A stretch of 64,000 bases of DNA from Micractinium sp. NFX-FRZ (lineage: Eukaryota > Chlorophyta > Trebouxiophyceae > Chlorellales > Chlorellaceae), in contig JAPTJF010000282.1 of the NCBI GenBank assembly GCA_029339195.1, positions 19,135-83,134 on the forward strand. The letters run 5' to 3'. The position numbers and the translations under genes are program-made. Below the pieces are notes generated by a model. That model did no database searches. It saw nothing but the letters and a program-made list of their open reading frames with translations, and was not told the DNA's origin. Of this stretch, positions 46,274 through 56,198 are shown piece after piece. The stretch's first letter is position 1; each line of letters starts with the position of its first letter.

Positions 46274-48906
46274 TCAGCTACGCTTCTTGGTGCCCTGCGC
46301 CGCCGCGCCCTTCTTGCCGGCCGGCGGCTGCTGCTGGCTGGCGTGCAGGTGGCTAAAGTGCTTCAGCGTGCGCTTCAGGGCTTCGTCCACCGGGACCTGC
46401 AGAGGACGATGGGTGCGCATGAAAGCCGTGGGCATATGGGGCGGGCGGGCGGGTGGACCAGCCAGGCAGTCGCACCAGCCAGCCAGCCGCACCCAGCAGG
46501 GGCCAACGGCAGTACTGGGGGTGTGGGTGCACAAAGGGCGCCTGCCTGCCTGCCTGCCACCCTACCCCAACCCAACCCACCTTGGGCGAGTAGCCAAAGT
46601 CCCGCTTGGCAGCGGCGCACGAAAAGGTGCGGTTGGCGGCGGACAGGGTGATGCGGAAGGGAGTGAAGTCAGACTGCAGGTGGTGGAGGGCAGGAAGGGG
46701 AGGGCTGGGCGGGTCAGGCTCCAGGGGAGGGGGAGGGCAGCGCACAGCACAGCGCCGCACAGCACAGCACAGCGGCGCCTCCCGACCGACCTGCAGGTTT
46801 TTGCCAAGCAGGCAGCACAGGTCCTTGCCAAACAGGCGGCACAGCACAGCACAGCACAGCACAGCACAGCACAGCGGCCCCACCTCCCCACCGACCTGCA
46901 GGTCCTTGCCAAACAGGCGGCACAGCGGTACGACCAGGTACTGCACGATGAGGGCGATGAAGTAGATGAGGAAGAAGGGCAGCCTGCGCAGAGGGGGGAC
47001 GGGAAGGTGAGGGGAGGGGTAGGGATGAGTGGGGTCAGGGAGGGGGGCGGAGGGGAGGGAGAGGAGGCAGGGGGCGGGAAGGGGTGGGGAGGTCAGGGCG
47101 GCGGGCCCCAACCCCCAGGAACGCGCTGGTGCCACATGTGCCTAACCACATACTGCCTTGATAGAGCCAGGCAGCCCGCACACTTGCCCACCCTGCACTC
47201 CCTCCCTCCCTGCCTCCCCCCAACCCCTCACTTGATGTGGGGCCGCCCGTAGCCCAGCCCCTCGCACACGTCCCCCATGAACCCCCAGAAGGGGCGGGGG
47301 TCGTCGTTTGTGACGAAGTAGGGCTTGCCAGCCAGGGGGGAGTCCAGGGACAGGGCGTCCGCCGCCTCAATGTGCGCCTGCAGGAGGGTGGGACCGGTGG
47401 ACGGTGAAAGGGAGAGTTGACGGTGGTGAGGTTGAGCCAAGTAAAGAGGGGAGCCCAGGAGCAGGCCACCGGCCGCAGCTTTGATGTGCACCTGCCAGCG
47501 GGCGGCGGGGGTGAGTGTGTGGGTGTATGCACCATTCCCTCCCACCGCACTGCCCGCATACGTCCCGTCGGCACATCTCCGGTCTCCCCATGCCCAAACC
47601 CATCAAGGAATCCTAACCAGGCTAACAAGCAGTGTGCCCTCCCGCCACGCACCTGTGCCACGTTGCCTGCATACGTCCAGTCCATCTCGTTGCGCCCGCT
47701 CCCAATCACGTACTTCATCTTGCCGGCCTTGGCGTTCCGCACAGCGGTGGGCACCATCAGCGTGTCCCACTCGCCAAATATGCCGCTGGGGCGCAGGGCA
47801 CAGGTGGCAAGGGTGCCGCCCCGCCCGTTGGCTGCCAGGGCCAGCTTCTCGCCTGGGGCGGGGGGCAGGCAGGGGAGGAGGGAGGGGCAGAGGGGTTGAG
47901 GTTCAGAGGGGTGAGGTGCAGGGAGGGAGGTGCACGGGGGCATGGTGGGCCTAGGCAGCGCAGGGAGGTAATGGGTTGCAAGCTCTCATCAAAGGCTGCC
48001 CCGATGCCCCCCAAACCCTCGTCACCCTTCCACTTTACGCAGCACCCTCGCCACCCGCCTCACCCTCGATCTTGGTGTGGGTGTAGAAGTCCATGGGCTT
48101 GCCGGCATACCCCTGCGCCTCGTCCACAGCGTGCAGGTCGCGCCCATCAAACACGACGGAAGCCGAGGAGGTGTAGATGAGGCGGGGCACTCCGGCTGCC
48201 ACGCAGGCGTCGATGACGTGGCGCGTGCCGTCCACATTCACGGCCCGCATCAGCTCCTCGTTGTGCGCGTTGTGCGCGGTGGGGGCGGCCGTGGCCACGT
48301 GGAACACCACGTCCTGGCCTGCAGGGGACGGCAATCGGGTGGGTAAGCAGGTGCTTGTGAGAAGCAGGAGGCAGCGTGCAGCAGACGCCGCATCGTTGTG
48401 CCGTGGAGGGCAGCAGTGACCTCCTGGACGGATGGCGAGCGGCACGGGGGTCACATGACGGCACAACAGCGGGCTCTGAGCTTCCATGAGCACACATGAC
48501 GCCCACATGACGCCCATGCCGGCAGCCCGAAGAATTGAACACGCAGGGAGGCCCTCTGCACGGTCCTCCTGGCTCCCGCCCCGAACTCCAGCCATTGCAC
48601 GCACCCCCACCCCATCACCTGCGCTCGACCCACACTGCCGCACCTCCCACCCGCCCCATCCACGCCTCCCGCTCGCTCACCCTTGCACGCGGCCTCCACC
48701 TGTGCCGGCTGCCGCAGGTCTCCCACAATGTAGGTGGCCCGCTCCTCTCCCTCCACCGCCCGGATGTCAAACACCGTCACCTCCCAGCGCCCGCTGTCCA
48801 GCAGCTGCTGCACCAGGTGCCGCCCCAGGAAGCCGCTGCCGCCGGTGACGAGGCAGCGCTGCTTGGCGGGGGCGGCCGCCTTGCGGCGAGGGCTCAGCCA
48901 CACCAT
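46274..48906 (-). CDS. NSDHL: Sterol-4-alpha-carboxylate 3-dehydrogenase, decarboxylating (NSDHL/ERG26 type)
   Basis: The enzyme oxidises the 3-beta-hydroxyl of 4-carboxysterols with NAD(P), releasing the C4 carboxyl during sterol C4 demethylation at the ER. Seven exons (48906-48681, 48318-48064, 47852-47653, 47377-47232, 46983-46896, 46673-46581, 46396-46274) give 376 residues, close to human NSDHL (373). The Rossmann glycine motif is VTGGSGFLGRHLV near residue 20. The catalytic Tyr-x3-Lys is YTHTK (DFYTHTKIEGEK), preceded by LIYTSSASVVFDG with the active-site Ser region. Further family blocks are LRPSGIFGEWD and a GNVAQ-AHIEAA junction. A hydrophobic helix (PFFLIYFIALIVQYLVVPL) near residue 280 and the C-terminal KKRS (a KKXX dilysine signal) place it in the ER membrane. 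Exon 5's 3' edge is repeated three times in the gene. Confidence 0.93.
46784..46930 (-). repeat. Three copies of sterol dehydrogenase exon 5 3' edge
   Basis: CCTTGCCAAACAGGCGGCA at the exon end (about 46903), again at about 46823, and diverged at about 46799, interleaved with GCACA pentamers. Confidence 0.92.
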
Positions 48907-49170
48907 TGTGCAAAGGCTGGGCTGCTGCTGCTGCGGTTGGGTGGGCGGTGGGGCTGGAGGCTGCGGTGCGGCGCTGCTGCTTGCGCTGCTTCTTCTAAAC
49001 CTGCGTTAATGTTAGTGGCTGCTGCTGCCTGCTGAGATTTGTCAAAATCGAAAAGATTTCAATCGAGAAGCGAAGATGTGCTGTGGTTCTCAATTGCCGG
49101 TGGCACAGAGGCTGAGCTGAGGGCGCCGCCGGTCTGGGCGCCTGCTCCCTCCCTGGCTGCTGGCGCGCAC
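48907..49170. promoter_or_regulatory. Promoter of the sterol dehydrogenase / 3' end of PET100-like gene
   Basis: 264 bp between the stop of the PET100-like gene and the start of the sterol dehydrogenase, both on the minus strand. CTG-rich just before the start; no named element assigned. Confidence 0.35.
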
Positions 49171-49799
49171 TCAGAACTTGCGGGCGCGCTCCTCCTTAAG
49201 AAGCTGCATTGCAGAAGGCGGATTTGGGGGTTGCTGAGCGCAGGGAAGCTTGGGCTGCTCCCAACCACTGATCACTCAATTCCACTGTTGTTTCACGCCC
49301 CTCGTGCAGCTCACCTCTTGAATCTTCTCGTCGGTGACGTCGCTTGGCGGGTACCTCACGTAGCCGCGCTGCAGGGCAGGTGGAGAGAGGGTGAAGGAGG
49401 TGGAGAGAGACGGCTCTCCCAGAACCCTGCCGCCTCCCTTGACTTCAGTGAACTCACGCTTCGAATGATGGCTTGCAGCACGTCCTCTCGCAGCACCACA
49501 GCAGCTGTGAGCGAGATAGGGAGGGCAACGTAGAGCGCGAACTTCCAAGCCTGCGGATTTGCGGGTGCAGGGCAATGCGAGATGGCAAGTCACCGATGCC
49601 AGATGCAGCTCAGACACAGTGCAAGGTCAAATGAGCCCCTGTACTGTGAGTAAAAGGGTTGCCACGCTGGAAGAGTGGCCGACCACCAGGAGGCAACCAA
49701 AGGCTGAACCCCGTGGCGTAGAAGGCTGCAGAGTAAATTCCAATTAGTATGATGTAGCACAGGAGAGCACCAGCCCACCTCAAGCTTGAAGCCGCCCAT
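49171..49799 (-). CDS. PET100-like small mitochondrial membrane protein (cytochrome c oxidase assembly)
   Basis: Four tiny exons (49799-49779, 49550-49458, 49368-49315, 49203-49171) with good splice sites join in phase to 66 residues. The product starts MGGFKLEAWKFALYVALPIS, followed by a short hydrophobic helix and a charged tail with RYPPSDVTDEKIQELL. PET100 proteins share this plan: MG-x-KLE followed by a single membrane helix and a 'PPE-KLQE' tail, and they act in assembly of complex IV at the inner mitochondrial membrane. The match is short, so the assignment is tentative. Exon 1 codes for only seven residues, so automated annotation may well miss the gene. It starts 247 bp from the divergent gene at 50047. 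Confidence 0.6.
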
Positions 49800-50046
49800 A
49801 GTCACGCAGCCTGGGATGCTTTTGGAGTGGTGCGTCACAATGCAGGGAAGGTGGGTTCGTTAGAGCGCTGCAAAGCAGCAGGAGAGACCCGTCTGGCCAC
49901 CTTTCTCGCAATTCATTGCTGATGTGGCAGCAGGGCGCAAAAGCCGCATTCTTTCGGCTGTTTCGGGCGCGCCATCTTCAGATCGTTCAGCCTTGAAGGT
50001 TATAACACGTTTGGGAAGCACTCACACGACACCGACAGAAGAGCAG
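49800..50046. promoter_or_regulatory. Divergent promoter region PET100-like / Pro-Tyr-rich gene
   Basis: 247 bp between opposite start codons; lower GC than its surroundings. No named element assigned. Confidence 0.4.
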
Positions 50047-53000
50047 ATGTCGCTCTCGGCCGAGGCGGCCCCCACGCGGCCCCCGAGCGGCCCTCCACCT
50101 GCATATGACGATCGCAGCTGGGCGCCGGCATCATTGACAGGCGGAGCGACGGCAGCGGCCCCGCCGTCCACCCGGCGGACGCAGGCGGACCTGGAAATCC
50201 CCCCGGCACCGCTGGTGAGACGGACAGCCGCTGTGCTTGCAGAGGACCACAGCTGACCCATGGCAGAAGTGGGGCTTGGCAGTGTACACCAGCAAGCAAG
50301 GCTTCAACGGCAGCCCACCGGCCACTGCTCCCAACGGGAAGGACGCTTGTGACGGCACTGCCGCCAGCCACCGCCGGCAGCAGCCCCTCTTGAAGCTTCT
50401 TTGCCTGCGCCTGCGCTCGCCAGAAGCCCAAACTCTGGGTGCTTGCCCCACTGCTTTATTGGGCACCTGATCCACCCACAGTCCTTGCAGGCGCTTGTGG
50501 CCATGCAAAAAGACAACTGGCACCAGAAGCATCGGCCGTAGCCGGCGCATGAAGCATGCCTGGAGGGCCCCTTGATCGCCAACCAACCGTCTGTCCTTCA
50601 TTCTGTCTGCTTTTGTTCCTGCAGGGGCTTGTGGCCCTGTGGGACCTGTGGAGGAAGACAACTGGCACCCTCAGCATCGACCTCAGCCGCCGCAAGATGG
50701 TGAAGGCAGCCGCACCGGGGGACTCGCTGTGGCGCGTGCGCCCCGAGAGCGTGCGAGCCGAGGCGGTGGCAGGCAGACGCAGGTGCGGCGGTGCTTGCTG
50801 CTGCTGCTGCTGCTGCTGCTGTGCAGCCAAACAGCTTCGTGCTGGCACTCAGCTGTTGTGCGCAGCACGGCGCTGCTGCCCAGCGGTTCCAGGCCTGCAC
50901 AGCAACCGCGCCGCCACCCACCCCTGCCTTCCTCTGGGTGCAGGGGGCGGCCGCCGGCGCGCCCAGTGGCGCCACGCTACGGAGCCCCGCCCGGCGCATA
51001 CGGCGCCCCGCCAGGCGCCTACGCCGCCCCGCCTGCTGCCTATGCAGCCCCCGGTGGCTACCAGAGCAATGCTGCCTACCAGGGCGGCCTAGTGGACCTG
51101 CCCTCCTTGTCGTTTATGGACACGGGGGCTCGGGTGAAGGTGATGCGCCACATACAGGTGGGTACCACACGGTGTGCGTGTGTGTGTGTGTGAGGTGTGG
51201 GCAGCTTTGTGGGCAGGGACGGACCTGCAAGTGTTTATTAATATGGGGGTGCGGGGGGGTCATGCCACACCCACGTGGGCACCACTGTGTGCTCCCTACT
51301 GTTGTGGTGTGGGCAGGTGGGTCGGCGTGGGGCGAGCCTGCATATGCTATATGAGTATCGGGGCGCGGGCGACGGTCATATGGAACATCTAGAACCACCA
51401 CACCCTGCCCTGCTCCCCGTGTTTACCACACCCGCCCCTCCTTGGACCCCGCATCGCCTCGACTTACACCCATCCACACCCATCCACCTGCACCCCACCA
51501 CCTTCCCGCCCACAGTTTGGCCCCCAGGTGGAGGTCACCCGCTCCACGGGTCTCACCCGCCAGGTGCCGGCGCTGGACCTGGGGGTGGGCCTGGCCTTTG
51601 AGCTGGACACGGCGGAGCTGCAGCCGCAGGTGGGTTTGTTGGCAGGCCGCAGGTGTGTAGGGGTGGCCGCGGTGTGTGGGTGGTCGGCAGCAAAGCGACT
51701 TGGCTTGTTAGTGGAATTGGAAGACCGCTTCGTGTGATTGGTGGGGTGGCAGCATCCAAGGAGGTGGTTGGGCTGGGCGCCTTTGAGCGAGCTGGATCAC
51801 AACGGGCCTGCAGCCTCAGGTGTGTGATTCCATCCGTGGAACAGCACACAGTGTGTGGGGAATCACTTGGCATCCTGTCCCTCAAGGCCCTGCCTTGCCC
51901 CTCCCTCTCTTTGTCCGAAGCAGAAATTTTGAAACCAATGATGCTGTGCTGTCCGCCCACAGGCCCGCCTCAAGTTCCGGGACATCCTGTCCCTCAAGGC
52001 CCTGCCCTACCCGGCGCTCAGGATCCAGAAGCGGCTGCGGGCCCCCAACAGCAGCTGGGGCGTGCGGCTGAGGTGCGCGGGGCAGCAAGCGGTTGGGGTG
52101 CAGGGGGCGCTGGCACGCGGGGCAGCAGTGCTGCTTCCATCACCGTTGCATCTTGCTGGCCACGCTGCTCTTGCCAACCAACCTCTGCAATGACCCTCCT
52201 GCCGCTCCCATGGGAGTGTTGCATTCCACCCTCCATACCCTCCCCTCCTCGAGAAGTGTTGCATTCCTCGCACACTGTGCCCACCTTGCCTGGTCACTAC
52301 ATGCCCCCCAGCCCACCCTGGGGCTTGCTCTCCCGCCGCACGACCTTGTGCCGGCCTGCCGGCCTGCCTGCCGGCCTGCCCGCTGACCACCCCCGCTGAC
52401 CACCCTGCCTAGCGTGTGTCTCTCCCTGTGCCCCTGCCCCTCCAGCTAGGAGTGCCCCCCGGGAACCTGGCCGCCCTCTACCCGCCCTCATGCTGCCTGC
52501 CCATCCGCCCCCGCTGCCTCCCCTTCTTCCCTCTCTCTCCACTGCAGCTACGAGTGCCCCCTGGAAAACATCACCACCTTCTACCGCCCCCCGGCCCGCC
52601 TCATGCTGTCCATTGACAACATGCACAGCAACGGGGTGCAGCTGACGCAGGCGGGGCTCGAGGTGGGCGGGCAGGGCGGGGCGGGGAGGGCAGGGCAGGG
52701 CTGTGCGGCTAGCCCAGCACAGGCAGCATGGGCCCACCGCTCATCTTGCCGCTGGATTGCACAGGCGTCCCATCGCTCCAGGCAGCATGTTTTGATCCTG
52801 CTGCGCCGAGCGGGGTTCAGCGGGCAAGCTTCGACACGTCCTCTTGTGCCTCCCTCTTCACCTCCTGACCCCCTCCATCCCTCCCGTGACCACCGCTGCA
52901 GTTCAACTTTGCGCAGCTGTTTGGGGAGAAGCAGAATGCGCAGTTCCGGGCAGCCGGCCTGGTGGCACTGTGAGCGCTGCTGCTGTTGTCTTGCTGTTGT

Positions 53001-53388
53001 CATGCTGTTGTCATGCTAGCTGCCATTGTGCTAGGTCGCAGAATGGATGTACTGCTCGTCTGGTAGTCGTACTGCTCGTACTGCTCGTCCGTGAGTCGTA
53101 CCAAGCGCCGCTCCAGTGATCTGGCTAAACTTCAGGGAGGTCTGGGTGTGCAGCGTGTGTTGCCGTGCTGCATGCATGTTTACACCCCCCTGAGCTCCAG
53201 TCGTAAGTGCTCCAAAGCTTGCCAGCTTGGATGCTTCCCCTGATGCCACCCGACTGCCAATCCTTTGGGCATGCCCTTCCCTGCTGCCCACCCTGACGCC
53301 ATGCAGGCCCCGGGAGCTGCCGATTGTGGAGGGCCAGCCGCTGGCTGGGCTGGAGATCAAGCGGCTCGGCTTCAAGACGGAGTGGTGA
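50047..53388 (+). CDS. Unrecognised conserved-looking protein with Pro/Tyr-rich N-terminal half
   Basis: Eight exons (50047-50214, 50625-50782, 50944-51157, 51516-51629, 51963-52072, 52548-52662, 52902-52969, 53307-53388) join in phase to 342 residues with good splice sites. I do not recognise the family. The first 60 residues are Ala/Pro-rich (PTRPPSGPPPAYDDRSW). A short block, GLVALWDLWRKTTGTLSIDL, precedes a Pro/Tyr-rich repeat (YGAPPGAYGAPPGAYAAPP). The C-terminal 190 residues look like a globular domain with alternating hydrophobic stretches that suggest beta strands (GARVKVMRHIQFGPQVEVTR, GVGLAFELDTAELQPQARLK, WGVRLSYECPLENITTFYRP, RLMLSIDNMHSNGVQLTQ), ending GLEIKRLGFKTEW. A beta-barrel or lipid-binding role is only a guess. 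No transmembrane helix or clear signal peptide is seen. Start ATG 50047 is the first in frame. Four echoes lie in its introns. Confidence 0.75.
50488..50700 (+). repeat. Echo of exon 2 5' edge in the Pro-Tyr-rich gene
   Basis: TTGCAGGCGCTTGTGGCC at about 50485 mirrors the true CTGCAGGGGCTTGTGGCC at about 50620; AGACAACTGGCACC follows both. The copy contains a stop. Confidence 0.9.
51590..51830 (+). repeat. Echo of exon 4 3' edge in the Pro-Tyr-rich gene
   Basis: CTTTGAGC...GCTGGA...CTGCAGCC(G/T)CAGGTG recurs about 187 bp downstream with several differences. Confidence 0.7.
51866..52012 (+). repeat. Echo of exon 5 5' part in the Pro-Tyr-rich gene
   Basis: CATCCTGTCCCTCAAGGCCC occurs in the intron (about 51871) and the exon (about 51982), 111 bp apart, identical over more than 20 bases. 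Confidence 0.93.
52444..52615 (+). repeat. Echo of exon 6 5' edge in the Pro-Tyr-rich gene
   Basis: CAGCTA(G/C)GAGTGCCCCC and CTCATGCTG mark an intronic copy (52444-52500) of the exon start (52545-52610), with an acceptor-like CCAG before it. Confidence 0.88.
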
Positions 53389-54127
53389 TTGATAGGAGAG
53401 CAGACAGCAGAACACGAGCCTGAGAGTTGGCTTCAGTCAAGACCCAACACTTGATCCTCTCTCGACACAGGCCTCAACTCAGGCATTTCCGTAGCCATGC
53501 GCACGGCATGCACAGCTGCACAACAATTCGCGCCGCCCCACTGCTGCGCCGCATTTCCTGCACACCGGCTGCCCCTGCTGCTGCTGCTGGGCCCCTCTCA
53601 GAGCACTGCACTCAGACTCAACCATCCCCGCTGCACTCAGACGTAACCACCCCGTATTGGTCCGCCAATCACTTGTTTACAGCTCCCTCACTTGTAATCA
53701 GAGCGTGGCAGCCGGTGCTGTGGGCGCTGGCTAGGCGGTGCAAGGGCAAGGTCTGGCTCTCGGCAGAGAGGGAGGGCAGAGTGTGGGAGTCAGGTTGATT
53801 TGAGAGCACAAGGGTGGGGGCAGCGCGCAAGGAGCGGGTGCGGGAGGCGCCCATCAAAATACCAGTGCGGCTTAACATAACGGGGTGCGTGGGGAGGAAT
53901 GCTTACGGTAAAGGGGGCAGCAGTGGAAACGAGGCAGGGAGGGGTGCGCAAAGGGGGAGCAGCAGGAGAGCGAGCAAAACAATCTGGGCATGTACGGCAT
54001 GGGCAGCAGCAGCCGCGCACAGGAGACGCGCAACGCTGGAGCGAGCTGGCGCCAGGCTGGCCCCCGGCAAGGAAGAAAGAAGCAGTAGACTGCCAGCACG
54101 GTACGGTGGCTTGTGCTGACGGGTGCC
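53389..54127. other. Convergent spacer between the Pro-Tyr-rich gene and the DUF212 gene
   Basis: 739 bp with facing stops on both sides; presumed 3' UTRs. TGTAA occurs on the plus strand at 53693-53697 and on the minus strand at 53677-53681. Nothing else was recognised. Confidence 0.5.
53693..53697 (+). terminator. TGTAA poly(A) signal candidate of the Pro-Tyr-rich gene
   Basis: TGTAA about 305 nt past the stop, and 12 nt from an oppositely oriented TGTAA that could serve the convergent gene. Assigned by consensus and position only. Confidence 0.35.
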
Positions 54128-55970
54128 TCAGAAGACGGGGAAGAGCAGCCCAACAACCACACCCAGCGTGAGTCCGGCATACACCTGCAGCGCACCAGGC
54201 AGCACGTGCGTCCTCCCAGTCAGTCGGTCGGAAAAATTATAGCATGTGTGCCTGGCTGCCTGGCCAAGGAGCATGCGCCAGCTGGCGCTGCCCAAGGGGC
54301 CTGCACCCCACGCTGCCCACGACGCGTCGTACCTCCAAACTCACAAACAACGTGCAATCAGGCAGCCTCGTGCGCTAGCATGCCACAACGGTGTGCTCAT
54401 GAACAACGGTTCGAACAACACCTGTGAGAGCAAGGGCTGCTTACCTGGCGGGGTGTGTGGCCCAGCACCTCCTTTAGCTTCCGCTCTGCCTTCGGGTGCC
54501 CCTCGAGCACCTCCTTGGCCACAATGTTCAGCACCTGCACAGCACAGCGTGCACAGCATGGCACAGCATGGCGCAAAGTCAGCACAGCTTGGTGAAGCCT
54601 GGGGCCAGCCCTCCAGCACCTCTTCGGGCACGGCGTTCATGGCATGCGCCACGCATGCTGCGCCTGACGCCATGCTGCTGCTGTCTCTGCCGTTGCCGCT
54701 GCTGCCACTGCTGCCAGTGCTGCTGCTGCTGCTGCTGCCGCTGCAGCTCCTTTCCCTTTGCTCTTCATCTCTGCATGGCAAAAGCGGGCGACAGAGATCG
54801 GCTGCTGCTGGCCGGCGCACCTCTGCCTGGAGACCTGCATGCCGCCGAATGCCCATTGCATCATACATCACAATAACGCTGCATGAGTGGGAGAGTGGGA
54901 GAGGATGCACCGCATGATTTGGACGCTCAAGGCACAGAGGCATCGAATGAGCCGAGCGATGCATGTGTGCATGCCAATGACATGGCAGGGATGCGGTTGC
55001 TCGTTCACGGTGCAGGCGACCCTGGGTTCAGCACCTATGACCTGCACCCATGACGCCGACAGAAAGACAGAAGGCATGTACCGGCACACAGCAGACAGCA
55101 ACAGAGAGCACGCTGGCAGTGCACACATGCCTGTTCACAAGCCATGCTGCCTCCCCGCCTCCCTGCCCGCACCCTCAATGCCAGGCTGGCCGGCCTCCTG
55201 GCTGTTCCTCTTCAACCCATTCCCCTTTGAGGCCCGCCCTGCACCTGCTCCCAGCCGCACCTGAAGCAGACGGAGACCGCAAACAGAGGGCTCCCCAGGC
55301 CTTGCGACATGGCGATCGCTGTGGCCACGGAGGAGCAGAGGGCGGAGTGGGAGGAGGGCATGCCGCCGCTGTCGAAGAACGCGCGCACATCCCACACCCC
55401 CGTCTTGTAGGCTTTGGTGAAGATCTTCAAGAACTGCGCTGAGAACCAGCCGCAGAAGCCGACCACAAACACATAGTTTGAGGAGAGGTCTGCCAGAATG
55501 GAGGCGCCGCCGCGGCCCACGGGACCCGCCGCCGCCGCCGCGCACAGCAGCAGGCTGCCCAACCGCTGCGGCGATGTTGGGCTGCTGCCGGAGCTTGCTA
55601 GTCTGCGGGCAGGTAGGTTCGGTGAGGGAGTGAGGCAGGTAGGAGCAGGGCGGGTGCAGGCAATTGTGAGTGCTGTGCGTCTGCAGGCACGGGCGGCGCC
55701 GCCAGCGCCGCCGCCCCGCTGCCACCCTTAACCCCACCTTTGCAGCTGCTGGGAGGCCGCCGTTCGTTGCTCCACCACTGCTGCTGCTGCCCGCTGCACG
55801 GTCGCCGCTAGCCGCTGCACAAGGGAGGGCGGCTGCTGTCCGCTCTCTTGCCACACTGCCGCGCTACTGCTGCACTCCGTTCGCCATCTGCGACACCGCA
55901 ATGGCGAGGTTTTGCTGGAAGACTGCAGGGAGGGGCCTGCAAAGCAGGCCCGCTGCACCAGGCCGGCCAT
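54128..55970 (-). CDS. Divergent PAP2 family (DUF212, YuiD-like) membrane protein, plastid-type leader
   Basis: Five exons (55970-55738, 55602-55261, 54878-54821, 54534-54445, 54184-54128) give 259 residues. The first 115 are Ser/Ala/Gln/Arg-rich, typical of a plastid leader. Then comes the DUF212/divergent-PAP2 core: NYVFVVGFCGWFSAQFLKIF, FFDSGGMPSSHSALCSSVAT, SVIVMYDAMGIRRHAGLQAE, LKEVLGHTPRQVYAGLTLGV and a final helix ending GLLFPVF. MPSSHSA corresponds to the histidine-containing phosphatase motif of PAP2 proteins. Plant and bacterial (YuiD) members have the same order. The biochemical activity of the family is not settled. The start is uncertain: the frame stays open upstream and another ATG lies at 56129, but the 55970 start leaves room for a promoter shared with the gene at 56199. 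Confidence 0.85.
54495..54650 (-). repeat. Echo in the DUF212 gene at exon 4 5' edge
   Basis: The exon reads LNIVAKEVLEGHPKAE; the intron about 105 bp upstream in the gene still reads MNAVPEEVLEGWPQA in the same sense. Confidence 0.85.
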
Positions 55971-56198
55971 CGGGTCGCTGCGGCCGGGGTGGTGGGGGTG
56001 GGCAGGAGGGGGCAGGACTCGCAGAGCACTGCAATTGTGGACTGCCGGATGCTGCAACGCAGTAGTGCAAAGCAGTAGAGATGCAGGTAGCGCCCGGCCT
56101 AGCTGGATTGAGCTGAGCTGGTGCGACATGGTCGCTGCGGCTGCGCACCCTTTGTCAATTCTTTGCAGTGCAGTGGAACAACCAGTACCTGCAGCATC
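55971..56198. promoter_or_regulatory. Divergent promoter region DUF212 gene / plastid membrane protein
   Basis: 228 bp between the two chosen start codons; both products look plastid-targeted, so a shared light- or plastid-related control is possible but not shown by any motif I can name. Confidence 0.4.

Noticed and set aside
54405..54420. GGTTCGAA resembling a tRNA B box
   Set aside because: No A box, acceptor stem or cloverleaf could be folded around it; it lies in an intron of the DUF212 gene.
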